A stretch of 64,000 nucleotides of DNA from assembly GCF_001922575.1 (NCBI RefSeq), contig NZ_MRCI01000002.1, positions 186,001 to 250,000 of the forward strand, written 5' to 3'. Below are positions 26,099-37,500 of this stretch, in pieces. The stretch's first letter is position 1; each line of letters starts with the position of its first letter. The DNA is from Neptunomonas phycophila (GTDB taxonomy: Bacteria; Pseudomonadota; Gammaproteobacteria; Pseudomonadales; Balneatricaceae). The notes under the pieces are model-generated. The model saw only the letters and a program-made list of their open reading frames with translations. It had not been told where the DNA came from and ran no database searches. The position numbers and the translations under genes were made by a program.

Positions 26099-26239
26099 GC
26101 CTTATTTCCTCAGATGTTAGAAGATATCGGATGTATGTGATTGTAAGTAACGCACCTGAACAACAACGAAACAAAAGTTGTCTCATTTTATTCAATAACT
26201 TTCACATAGTATGTCGAGTGAAATAATTCTTCCACCCAT

Positions 26240-26890
26240 CTACAGCGGCGGATCGACTTTATGTTCGGTTGAGCTGTTAATTCGAAACCATCCAGCGATG
26301 CTGTATCGATCTTTTTTCGTTTTTATTACTTCATGAGGGAACTCATCGCTCAAAAAGATAACAAAGCATCCGGCCTTGGGTTCCACACACATAATCTGAT
26401 CGCCGCTGATGTTGTATATGATGAGTTCACCGCCGTCATTTTCTGACCACTGGTTATTTAAATACAACACGGTTGTTAGTATCCGGTTTGATTGTCCGGT
26501 AAAAGCATCTTGGTGTTTTTTATAGAATCCGTTGGGCGGGTAATGCGCAAAGTGGGATTCGTAATCAAATAAACCTAGGAATAGACGCTTGTTAATGGCT
26601 AAGCGAAGGGCTTCCATAGCGGATAAATACAGTGCATCAATAGTGTGTTTTGGATCAAGCCAATGAATGGTATCCGTTCGAATCGTCTGATTAATATGAT
26701 GATCATCAAGTCGTCCAATACCTGCCGGTTCTAGAATCGCGTCAGGGTGAGTTATGCGTCTCGTTAGACTCTCGATGAGGGTTAACGGTAAAAGGTCGTT
26801 AACGACACAATAACCTTGCAGGTATAGTTGTTCGGCCAAATGGTTTAACACAAGGTCAGACATTTGGTTATACTGAACGTTATTATTCAA
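26240..26890 (-). CDS. 2-oxoglutarate/Fe(II)-dependent oxygenase
   Basis: A 216-residue protein with the prolyl 4-hydroxylase-type double-stranded beta-helix. Iron ligands are His126 and Asp128 (YKKHQDAF) and His186 (EFPHEVI); Arg195 (KKDRYSIAGWFR) should bind 2-oxoglutarate. NDGGELIIYN near 151-160 is the usual core strand. Such small bacterial enzymes hydroxylate protein or small-molecule substrates using O2. It is divergent from the NlpC/P60 gene with a 126-base shared upstream region. The substrate cannot be assigned. Confidence 0.83.
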   Translation of the reverse strand: MNNNVQYNQMSDLVLNHLAEQLYLQGYCVVNDLLPLTLIESLTRRITHPDAILEPAGIGRLDDHHINQTIRTDTIHWLDPKHTIDALYLSAMEALRLAINKRLFLGLFDYESHFAHYPPNGFYKKHQDAFTGQSNRILTTVLYLNNQWSENDGGELIIYNISGDQIMCVEPKAGCFVIFLSDEFPHEVIKTKKDRYSIAGWFRINSSTEHKVDPPL

Positions 26891-27016
26891 TCTATAGATC
26901 TCTGAAATTAAAGAATAGTATTATACTTCCCATATTAAGCGGTTAAGGTAGTGTTATTACACAAGCTGCCGCTGTAAATACAAAGGCACAGTGCCCTCTT
27001 TATAGGTAGTCGTTTA

Positions 27017-27532
27017 ATGAAGTTTGTTCGATATAGTGTGTGTTGTGCGTTAGTTATTGCGCTAACTGGGTGTTCTGTTCCTAAGCGTCCTGCAACGGTA
27101 GTAGAATCTTATGCTATTGGTGAAGTTGAGGCCGTAGCACCTAAAAAGCAAGGCTTTTTTAGTAAATTGTTTGCGCACTATGCCGATTGGCAAGGCACTC
27201 CGTATAAATACGGTGGAACCACAAAACAGGGAGTGGATTGCTCCGCCTTTGTAGCACTCACGTATGCTGAGCTGTTCGATGTGCATTTACCGCGAACGAC
27301 TAAAGCGCAAGCGAAAATTGGAGATGAAATAAATCGCTGGGAAATGGAGCCCGGTGACTTAGTCTTATTTAAAACCACACCGCGACAGCGACATGTAGGC
27401 ATTTATATTGGCGAAGATCAGTTCATGCATGCATCATCACGCAAAGGCGTGACAATTTCTAAAATGGACAATCCTTATTGGTCTAAACGATTTTGGAAAG
27501 CCGTGCGAACGCAGTTAGATGTATCAGGTTAA
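27017..27532 (+). CDS. NlpC/P60 family lipoprotein
   Basis: A 171-residue cell-wall peptidase-type protein. The signal peptide ends in the lipobox LTGC (Cys19), so it is anchored to the outer or inner membrane. The NlpC/P60 domain (about 55-165) has the catalytic Cys75 in VDCSAFV, His126 in RHVGIYI and a third polar residue at His138 in MHASS, with YKYGGTTKQG as the usual lead-in. Relatives (Spr/MepS, NlpC) cleave peptidoglycan cross-links. It is monocistronic; a strong hairpin terminator exists 280 bases downstream but probably belongs to a separate small RNA. Confidence 0.9.
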   Translation: MKFVRYSVCCALVIALTGCSVPKRPATVVESYAIGEVEAVAPKKQGFFSKLFAHYADWQGTPYKYGGTTKQGVDCSAFVALTYAELFDVHLPRTTKAQAKIGDEINRWEMEPGDLVLFKTTPRQRHVGIYIGEDQFMHASSRKGVTISKMDNPYWSKRFWKAVRTQLDVSG

Positions 27533-27683
27533 TTAAGCATCAATATAACACTTTTCAGCAATAGCGCAGGCTGCACGATAGAGTCTGCGACTTATCCACA
27601 TGTTATCCGCTTTTCTATCCCCGTTTTTTGTTAACAAAACTCGCTTTTTTTAGATAAATTTAAATTTATTTAAAAATAGTATT

Positions 27684-27702
27684 GATAATAATTCTCATTT
27701 CT
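27684..27702 (+). promoter_or_regulatory. Candidate Fur box
   Basis: GATAATAATTCTCATTTCT matches the consensus GATAATGATAATCATTATC at 13 of 19 positions, including both outer elements GATAAT and CATT. It overlaps a possible promoter with -35 TTGATA (27682-27687) and a weak -10 TAATCT (27705-27710) at 17-base spacing. No protein gene begins downstream on this strand until 28541; the only downstream signal is a structured stretch ending in a terminator. Confidence 0.6.
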
Positions 27703-27716
27703 ACTAATCTTAAATG

Positions 27717-27845
27717 GCTCGCAAGTCATACCGCTTAACACCTCGTTATCGGTATGCTTCACCCAATTATCTGATAGCTTTCTTATCAGGTGATTACACG
27801 GTTCTTGTCATTCTGCGGGGCTATATTAGCCCCGTCTTTTTTTCT
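27717..27845 (+). ncRNA. Candidate Fur-regulated small RNA (RyhB/PrrF-like architecture)
   Basis: Downstream of the Fur box lies a stretch of about 130 bases with three consecutive hairpins. The first is CATACCG (27727-27733) with CGGTATG (27750-27756). The second is CTGATA (27771-27776) with TATCAG (27784-27789), extendable by a wobble pair. The third is CGGGGCTA (27816-27823) with TAGCCCCG (27827-27834), followed by a T-rich run, an intrinsic terminator. The unpaired loop CTTAACACCTCGTTAT and the segment near 27757-27768 could pair with targets. Iron-responsive repression by Fur would make it a RyhB/PrrF analogue. No sequence match to those RNAs is claimed; the 5' end is approximate. Confidence 0.5.
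27816..27844 (+). terminator. Rho-independent terminator of the candidate small RNA
   Basis: An eight-base perfect GC-rich stem with a three-base loop is followed by TCTTTTTTTTT on the plus strand. On the minus strand no T-run follows, so it does not serve the gene ending at 27867. Confidence 0.85.
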
Positions 27846-27866
27846 TGATATCAATTCGATAACGGC

Positions 27867-28256
27867 TTATGAACTCGATTTTTTAGTCGAAGATTCTACT
27901 TTCTTAGTTGTGTTTTTGGTCGACGTCGCTTTCTTGGTGTCTGTCGCTTTTTGTTTAGCGCTACTTGCCGTTTTATTGGTTAAGTTTTTAGTTTCTTTTT
28001 TGGCAGCCGTTTTTGTGCTTGATGATTTCTTGTCGGCTGCTTTAGAAATAGATGATTTAGCTTTGGTTCGGCAGTGGGCTTTAACGGAGGCCCCATCAGC
28101 TCGTTTGTAGCCTGATACCCAATAGCATGAGTTTGAATTGTCGCAAGCACTTTGTGAGATGCCTTTACAGGCTGAAGCGGCTGACGCTGGCAATGTAGTA
28201 AGCGATGAAAGAATGACAATTGAAGATAAAACCGTTTTGAGCGAAGGGATCTGCAT
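27867..28256 (-). CDS. Secreted Cys-containing protein with Lys/Ser/Thr-rich tail
   Basis: A 129-residue protein. Residues 1-26 are a signal peptide (cleavage near ASA). A short domain with four cysteines follows (ACKGISQSACDNSNSCYWV and VKAHCRTK, about residues 29-64), suggesting two disulfides in the periplasm. From about residue 65 to the end the chain is low complexity, rich in Lys, Ser and Thr (for example TKKATSTKNTTKK). I recognise no named family. A GGAG ribosome site precedes the ATG. It is divergent from the giant adhesin-like operon, sharing its 284-base upstream region. Confidence 0.65.
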   Translation of the reverse strand: MQIPSLKTVLSSIVILSSLTTLPASAASACKGISQSACDNSNSCYWVSGYKRADGASVKAHCRTKAKSSISKAADKKSSSTKTAAKKETKNLTNKTASSAKQKATDTKKATSTKNTTKKVESSTKKSSS

Positions 28257-28540
28257 TAAAAATTCTCCAGTTTGTTAGTGAGTTCGGAATTCCTTTCCGG
28301 CCTCGTATTTAATACACAACAAGATTAACCTTAGTTTAATCCCTTATTTTACAAGTAATTGGCTCTTATTAACCGTGTATTAAGTAACACGGATTACTGA
28401 TTCGATCTTAGCAATTAGCATTTAATAATTTTTTGAAAATTATTCAGTTTTAAGCCTGTAGGCCGACACGTTTTAACTACACTTCTATACATTGTTTTGT
28501 GACGCATCACGTTGAACCTAATTGCCAGGTAGTATTGATT
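28257..28540. promoter_or_regulatory. Control region of the giant-protein operon
   Basis: No gene is visible. Three inverted repeats stand out: CCGTGT/ACACGG (28373-28392, 8-base spacer), AATAATTTT/AAAATTATT (28424-28444, 3-base spacer) and GCCT-GT-AGGC near 28455-28464. The AT-rich one is a perfect nine-base palindrome arm pair and a good candidate operator for the 18-kb operon that starts here. Confidence 0.45.
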
Positions 28541-31500
28541 ATGAAAAAGACCGACTTGCTTTCTTTAGAGTCCCGCTTACTTTTAGATGCAGCGGCTGCA
28601 GTGACATTAACTGACAATACGAATGTGGATGTTAATAGTGATGGGTCTGTAGCAACCGCTTCTGGTCAGGAAGACACCGCTGTCGCACTCGCGGGTGTTG
28701 CTATTAGTGATGAGAATGGCTCGGATAATTATTCGCTGCGTTTAACCCTAAATACAGATGCCATTTCAGCGGGTAGCCTTTTCTTGCAAGGTGGAAGTGA
28801 TGCAGGTACTCAATTAACTCTAACAGGCACCGCATCGGAAATTAATACAGCGCTTGCAGGGGTTCAGGTTCAGCCGGGTAGTAACTATACGGGTGACTTG
28901 TCTGTGGCTATGGTTTTAAAGGAAGGTGCTACGGACCGAGACCAAGCGACCTACAATATTGCGTTAACCCCTGTGAACGATGATCCAATACTTTCTAATC
29001 CTGCTTTAGAGGTCCAAGAAAGTTCAACAGTCACATTTTCAATTGAAGCACTAGGGTTAAGTGACCCTGATATTGAGTCAGGTGAGCAAGGTTATGACCA
29101 ACTGATCATAGAGATAGGCTCATTACCGACTAATGGACGGTTATACTTTAGCGGGTCTCCTGTTGCTCCCGGTTCTACATTAGACGCGTCGCAATTAGCG
29201 AGTTTGACCTATGTGCATGATGGTAGTGATGTGGCCTCTGGCGATAGTGACTCGTTTGATATCAGAGTGCTTGATGGTGCTGGTGGAGAGGCTGCAGCCA
29301 GTTTGTCGGTTAACTTGCTGCCGCTCAATACCGCCCCTGAAATAACGGGGGAGCCAGAGCAGTTTGAAGGAGAAACAACTTCTTTAGGTTTAAGTTACAG
29401 TGATGCTGAAGCAGGACATGCTGACACGTCCAGTAGCGCTCAAGTGGCAATAACGGATATATCTGGGCTGACCGATCGCGGTGTTTTATTTTTAGACAGC
29501 GATAATGATGGCATTGTTGATGCGGGCGAAGAAATAAGCTCCGTTAGTGATGCTGCCGCACAATTTTCAGCTGATAAGTTGGCATTGCTTTCATTTGCTC
29601 ACGATGGCGATGAGCCAAATGTTGTAGCGCCAGTTTTTACCATTCAAATAACCGATAACGGTGGTGGTGAGGGCGACGGAGCTAAGATTACAACGTCGCG
29701 TGATGTCACCATTGCCATTACTGAGAATAATGATGACCCCATAGCGGTAGTAACAGGCGATCCAATTAACGCCGTTGATACGGGTAACACAGGTGTCACG
29801 CTAACACTGGATGATTTAACCGCTACTGATCCAGACAGTACGAATGAGCAGCTCGTCTTTAGTGTTGCCTCTGAACCTGACTTCGGTCAAATCCAGCTAA
29901 ATCAAGGAACAGTGGCTGTCCCGGATTGGGTAGCACTACCGGTTGGTGGCGTTTTTAGCGTGGCTGATATTGCCGATGGTAAAGTACGTTATGTGCAAAC
30001 GTCGACAGATGGCAGCTCAACTGATACGGGGCTAAGTTTTACGTTGTCAGATTCAGAATACCGCGCGTTTGACAATGCGGGGGAGGCTGGTGCCTGGAGA
30101 GACAGTGAAGGTAACCTACAAACGGGGTCGTTAACCTTTATTATTGGGTCAACCACAGGAGACCCAGCCGATTATGCTACACCAGCCATCAGCGATACTA
30201 TTGTAAACCAGGGTAGGGCTAACTTTGATGAAGCAGCCACTATAACCATCACCAGTGCCGATCTTTCCTATACGCTCACCGCGAACACTTATACCTTTCC
30301 CGCCACACAGGTTGTATACAGTGTCAGTAGCCTACCCAGTAACGGTACGTTGTACTTGGACGGCAATGCAATTGAAGCTTATGGCTCGTTTACTCAAGAC
30401 GACATAGATAACAATCGAATTACTTTCGAGCATAATGGTAGTGAAGATCATCACGGTAGTTTCTCGTTCATTGTCACTAATGGTGGTAATTATGAAGGAA
30501 CTGGAAGCTTTACCTTAAACGCATATCCCATTAACGACACTCCGGATGTTGGTGAAACTACAGTAGAGCTGACCGAAGCGACCGCTACAAACGACGGAAT
30601 AGTGCGAATAGGCTTATCAGATATAGAAATGTCTGACGAAGATGGTTCGCTAAGTACCTTAGACGCGGGTGAAGACCCAAATAGCGAAGGCGGTACTGAC
30701 GTTCTTTGGTTTCAAATTACAGCCTTACCCGAAGATGGTGTCTTGGAGCGTTGGAACACGTCAAGCTCTGCATGGGAAACTATCACACTAGACGGGGCGT
30801 GGTATGAACAGAGCATCCTGTCCAGCTCTGTTGATGGGGGAACCAGTGGTATTCGATATCAACATAGTGGCGGGGATGCATCTGCAAACCTTATTGATAG
30901 TTTTACCTATGTTGTACGTGATGATTTAACTGCGGCGGCTGATCCATTAGAGCCCGATACGAGCTCACCCGACCCAGCGGCAAACAATCAATCAGACACG
31001 GGCACAGTTACTTTAGAAATTTCAGCGTTTAATGATGCGCCAATTATTGCAGCAACATCAACTGACCCTGATCAGTCTATTACTAACAGTGATGGAAATA
31101 CCGAAACTACCGCCAATGAAATTCTAGTGGTTGGTGAGGGCGATGAGCAGGTGATCACCTCATCCCATCTAACAGCGATAGACTCTGATAACAGCACTCG
31201 CCAATCCACTTTCAAGATAATTAATCTTACGGAAAACGGACGCATTTTATTCAATGGGAAAACACTCATTGTTGGCAGTACGTTTACTCAGGATGATATC
31301 GATAATGGTTTCATTAGCTATGAGCATGATGGCTCAGAAACGCGCTCCGACCAGTTTACTTTTGAAGTGAGTGATGGGCCATTAACAACCGCTGTTGGTA
31401 CTTTTGATATTCAAGTCCAAGCACGTAACGATGCTGCCGAAGTTACGGCTAATCAACCTAACGATTCGTTTGTAACCAGTAATGTGCTGGATCTGGGAGG

Positions 31501-34500
31501 CGCATTTACCCTATCAGATGTGGATATTAATGATGCCGATTCAGGCTTAGGTGTGGGCGCAGGTGAAACGGATGAGTTAACCGTTACCTTGACGTTGAAT
31601 GACGGTGCTGATGCTCAAATTTCTAATGCAGATGCATCAATTACACTCAATGATGTTACAGGCTTAACCGTGACGGGGACGCCAGGTACTGATACACAAA
31701 TCACGTTAACAGGGTCATTGGCCAATTTGCAAGCAGCGTTAACAGGGCTAGGTGTCTCGGCAAGCAATGATTTGGATTCAGCGTTGGTGCTAGTGCTGGA
31801 CGCTGATGACCGTTTACAAGCAAACAGCTCAGCGGCGAATGGCGGCACAGTCAATGATGATGGCAGTGCCGTTTCGCAAAGCAACAATGTTTCGAGTGCC
31901 TCGGTAAATCTCGTTACTTCTACAGTGAACGATGCGCCGGTTGTAACCCTTGCTGCGCAAACGGTGAATGAAGACACCCCAACACTGTTAACGGGGCTTT
32001 CTATTTCTGATGTGGACAGTTTTGATGAACAAGTCACTGCTACTGTAGCTGTCACTGCCGGTAGCTTATCTACAACGAACTCAGGCGTGGCTGTCACAGG
32101 TAATGGAACGACAGACATCACATTGACCGGGACTGTTGATCAAGTTAATGCGGCTTTGGCTCAAGTACTGTATACGCCAGATGATCAAGATAATGGGACA
32201 GAAACTCTGACACTTACAGTAACGGATAGCGACGTTCACGGAGCGAGTTCTTCGTTAAGTGATTCAGAGTCTACTTCTCTCACTATTACCGCTATTAATG
32301 ACGCGCCACAGTTAAACATAACCGATGATCACTTTACCCTGAATACAGGCACGAACATTGATATTACCGGTGTGAGCATTGCCGATATTAATGATGAAGG
32401 TCAAAGCACCTATAACGCAAACCAAGAAGTAGTTTTGAGCGTTTCACAAAATGCTGGGGACGCTGGTGGGCTTATTTCGGTTACAGGAGAAGCAGCCGCA
32501 AGCACGCTAACATTGACGGGCACCTTAGCGGATATTAACGCGAAATTAGCAACATTGAATTTTGCACCGACTGACCCTGATGCTGACGATACCGCGGTGA
32601 TTAATATCGTCTATTCAGATTTGGCAAACGGTGATCAAACAACAGATCAGTCGAATGCGCTCACAGAATCCGGCGCTATCACAATTGATATTAGTAATAC
32701 CAATGATGCTCCAGTTGTGAATGGTGATGCAACGTTTGCGATGAATGAGGATCAAAGTTTCTCGTTATCAAGTTATACCATCAGTGATGCTGACCATTTT
32801 GATACGAGTAGTATGACGATCAGCATTACCGTCACAGAAGGGACACTAGCAGATAGCAGCGGTAACGGAACCCTAAGTGGTGATTCGCGGACGTTAACAC
32901 TGAATGCTGCCTCGCTTGCTGAGCTAAACGCCTTACTAGCAGCGACGAGTTACTCACCTGACGCTGATTACTTCGGGAGCGATACGTTAACCATTACCGT
33001 CACGGATGGCGGTAACACCGGTGATGGCGGCACTTTAAACGATACACTTGCTGTGGCAGTTACCGTTAATAACGTAAATGACCGACCTGATAACACAGGA
33101 GTAGATGTTACTCTGGCAGATGAGAACGAAGGGATAGCAGCCCCAGCTGGCGAGACTTTTACTTCTCTCTTGGCCGGTAACTACTCGGATGCCACCGATG
33201 ACCAAACGGCTAACAATGGAGGGTCAAGCGGCTCTCAAGCTACTGCGCTTTCGTTTATTGCAATAACAGGCAATGCCGCCACCGCCGAACAAGGGGAGTG
33301 GCAGGTATTTGTGGGCGGTAGTTGGACGTCAATCAGTACCAGCGCTTCGGATAGCGCCGCGGTTATTGTTACGGCTGATACCTTAGTGCGCTTCTTACCG
33401 GCCGACGATTTTAATGGCGAGCCCGGAGAGTTGACGACCCGCTTGGGAGATAACAGCCAGCCAACGATAAGCACAAGCAGCGGCGGGACTGATACTTATA
33501 ATTTAAGTACAACAGGGGATCTTGGTGCTGATGAAAGTGTCTGGTCGGCCGCGACATCTAATGTCGGTATCCATGTCAATGCGGTGAATGACCCACCAAC
33601 TATTACAGTTAGCTCGGCAGACCTAGCTGACATTGCCGAAGACTCCACGCCTAGTGGCACATCAGTTTTGGCACTTTATGGTCCTGGCTATGATGACGGG
33701 ACAGACGGGCAATCTGATACGGCCGTTAATAACGGGAGTGATGCATCGAGCCTCGGCGGTATAGCACTAATAGACAATAGCACCCCTGCTTCTCAGGGCG
33801 AGTGGCAGTATAACACCGGTGGAGGCTGGGTAGCTGTCGGCTCTGCTGTAACAACGACCAGCGCGTTGGTGCTAGCGCCTGATGCTGAAATACGCTTTGT
33901 GCCCGCAGCAGACTTTCATGGTGTTGTATCTGGCTTGTCGTATGTGGTGGCGGATAGTGATCAAACCGCTCAGAACGGTCAGTTGGTAGATGTTTCCTAT
34001 TCTGCTACGGGCACCTGGTCTGATTCAGCAAGCCCTGGTGTTACGAAAATCACGGTTAATCCGGTAAATGATGCGCCAGTGGTGGCGGGAGACACCGGAG
34101 GCTCCACAACGCCAATAGTATCAATAGAAAATACAGGACAAGGTACAGGATCTGCTGAGGAAAACTTATTTAGTAATGTTACCTTATCAGATATTGATGC
34201 AGTACTGGGTAGCGATGATTTTGGCGGCGGCTCAATAACAGTCAATATTGCGGATGCAAGTACGGCGGATCAGCTGCTGGTAGATAGCGGGTTAACGGGC
34301 GTGCAATCCACCTCCGCTCCGACGACAGGGCAGTTAGTCATCCAGTTAGCTAGTGGTACGACAGCTGAACAAGTTGTCACTATTGTAGAGGCTATTCGTT
34401 TCTCAAATACATCGGATGCACCCAATACCGATGTGCGTGGTTATAACCTTGTCGTCAATGACGGAAACAATAACAACACTTCGGGTGGCCCAAGCTCTGC

Positions 34501-37500
34501 AAATTCTAATACGCTAAGCGGCTTCTTACAGGTTCAAAATACTAATGACACGCCGACGCCTCAGGCTGATACAAATACGGTTAATGAAGACACAAATGCG
34601 TCTGGCAATGTGCTCACAAACGATACGGATCCTGATGTAGAGTCCTTAACTGTCAATGCTGTAAACGGCAATGCAGGCCTAGTCAGTGAAAATGTCGCTG
34701 GAGATAACGGCGGTGTCTTTGTTCTCGAATCCAATGGTGATTATACATTCTCACCCGGCTCAGATTTCCAATATTTAAAAGTAGGAGAGCAAATTGATAC
34801 GCAGGTTACGTATCAAGTCACGGATGCGGATGGTGTAACGGCTACAACTACATTAACGGTAACAGTTACAGGGACGGATGATGTTCCCGTATTAACCCCT
34901 GATACTGGAGATGTTGTTGAAGATGATGCCGCAACACTGACGACGTCTGGCACACTTGTCGCTGGAACTAATGGTGATGCCGGTGAAGATAAATTTGTAG
35001 CGGAAACCTTAACCGGAACGTATGGGCAATTGGCGGTGGATGAAAACGGTGCTTGGAACTACAGCGCTGATAACAGCCAAACGAGTATTCAAACCATCGC
35101 TCAAGGGGATACACGGACGGATACTTTTACTGTAACCAGTGCGGATAACACCACAACAACTACGGTTACTATTACGTTGACGGGCGTTAATGATACACCG
35201 GAAGCCAATAATGACAGCGGGGCAACTTCTGAAAATGCGACGCTAACCGTACCGGTCAATGTAGGTCTATTAAGTAACGATACTGATGTCGATAGTGGCG
35301 ACACGTTATCGGTTGTCGAGGTTGATAATGATACAAATAACCTGAACTCACCGGTATCTGGAAGTACAGGCGGTACTTTTACGGTGGCGGGCGATGGCAG
35401 CTACAGCTTTAATCCAGGCACTGACTTTGATTATCTGGCTGCAGGCGAAACGGCAACGACTACCCTGGCTGTATTAGTCAGCGACTCTCAGGGCGCGACT
35501 TCATCGTCTTTATTGAGTGTTGTGGTAACAGGGACTAATGATGCGCCTGTGGCAACAACGCCTGCTGCGCAAACAGACTCTGATGGAGCGTCTGTTTCAT
35601 ACGATATCAGCACCTATTTCCTTGATCCTGATACCTCTGACACGCTCTCTTATAGCGTGGATGTCCTGCCTGCGGGGTTATCGCTCAACACAGCAACGGG
35701 TGTGATCTCTGGTGATATCGCGCCAAATGCGTCACAAGGTGGAAATACGGCAACACCAGGTCAGTATCAAATCACACTGACGGCTACAGATAATAACTCA
35801 GCGACAGAGCAAGCTGTGTTTACATGGACAGTCAGTAATGTTGATCCAACGGCGAATGATGATACGGCTAGTGTCAATGAAGGCGTAGAGTCAGCCGATA
35901 GCACGACGGTTGCTGGGAATGTCATCATCACCTCACCAACAAGTGCAGAGAACGACCAAGATGGCGGCGCCGACGCTGATACGTTAAGTTCAGATGCGTG
36001 GGTGGCTGGGGAAGCGACACCATTAGCGATATCGGGTGATACAGATATTGTAGGTACTTACGGTACGTTGAGTGTCTCGCTTGATGGTAGTTATAGTTAT
36101 GCGGTCAATAATGCATTAGCTAGTATTCAGGCGTTAAATACGTCCCAATCTTTGAACGATGTATTTACTTACCAAGTCAGCGATGGCCAAGGCGGAACAG
36201 ACGAAGCCACATTAACCATCACTATTAATGGCACTAATGATGTACCTGTGACGGTCGGTAGCTTGTCCAACCAGACAGCCAATGATGGCGAAACAATTAG
36301 TGATATTGATATCTCCGGGCTATTCGATGATGTTGATAACGGTGCAGTGCTAACCTATAGCGCTGCTGATTTACCCGCAGGCTTAACGCTTAATAGCGCA
36401 ACCGGTGTTATCAGTGGCCAAGTGGATGGCGATGCCTCCATTAATGGTGCGGCTAGTAACGGTGTTTATAATGTCGTTATTACGGCAACTGATGAAAACT
36501 CAACACAGACACAATCGAGCTTCGAATGGGTTGTATCTAATGTTGCTCCTATGGCACAGGACGATGCAGCTAGTGTAAATGAAGGTGAAGCATCTACAGA
36601 TGTTACCGCTGTCACTGGTAATGTGATCACGGCGGTACAGCCGGGCGATGTAAGCGATGGTGAGCAAAACGGAGATGATGATACCCTCAATGTGACGGGT
36701 ATTGGTTTCGGCACTCATGTAGCGACAACAACAGCCGTGGATACGGGCCTTTCGGGTAATTATGGCGTTGTGAGCGTAGGTGCAGATGGGGCCTATACCT
36801 ATCAAGTGGATAATACGCTTGCTGCTGTACAGGCCCTAGCTGATGGTGAGTCCTTCACAGAGGTATTCACCTATAGCATCACGGATGGTCAAGGTGGTAA
36901 CGATAGTGCATTACTCACCATTACCATCAATGGTACCAACGATGCACCTGAGATCACGGTAAATGCCGGTGATACAGCTGTAAGCAGCCTCACCGAAACC
37001 GATGCGGGGCTAACTGACAGTGGCCAATTGAGCCTGACAGACCTCGATACCACCGACACCGTTACGGCCAGCGTGGACAGCTTAACGACCACGGGTGAGC
37101 TGGACACACTCAGTAATGCTGATTTATTGAGCATGCTGACCGTCACCAGCGACGTAATCGACGGTACGACACAAAACGGCATAATTGAATGGGACTTTGA
37201 CAGTGCCGGCACCACCTTTGATTACCTCGCCGAAGGCGAACAACTGGTGCTGACATACAACGTGCTGGTTGAAGATAGCGAAGGCGCGCAAGACACCCAA
37301 ACGATCACCCTCACGATTAACGGCACTAACGATGTACCTGAGATCACGGTAAATGCCGGTGATACAGCTGCAAGCAGCCTCACCGAAACTGATGCGGGGT
37401 TAACTGACAGTGGTCAATTGAGCCTGACAGACCTCGATACCTCCGATACCGTTACGGCCAGCGTGGACAGCTTAACGACCACGGGTGAGCTGGACACACT

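Noticed and set aside
27592-27600. Perfect DnaA box TTATCCACA with AT-rich DNA downstream, as at a replication origin
   Set aside because: Only one box is present and none of dnaA, dnaN, gidA or parAB is near; the AT-rich stretch is better explained by the Fur box and promoter.
27790-28110. Open plus-strand frame of 106 codons opposite the Lys-rich secreted protein
   Set aside because: It starts before the small-RNA terminator and mirrors a low-complexity tail; the minus-strand gene has a signal peptide and ribosome site.
31615-32121. Long minus-strand frames inside the giant gene (also near 36889-37995)
   Set aside because: They repeat with the 390-base units and follow the codon bias of the plus-strand gene; no start signals or recognisable products.
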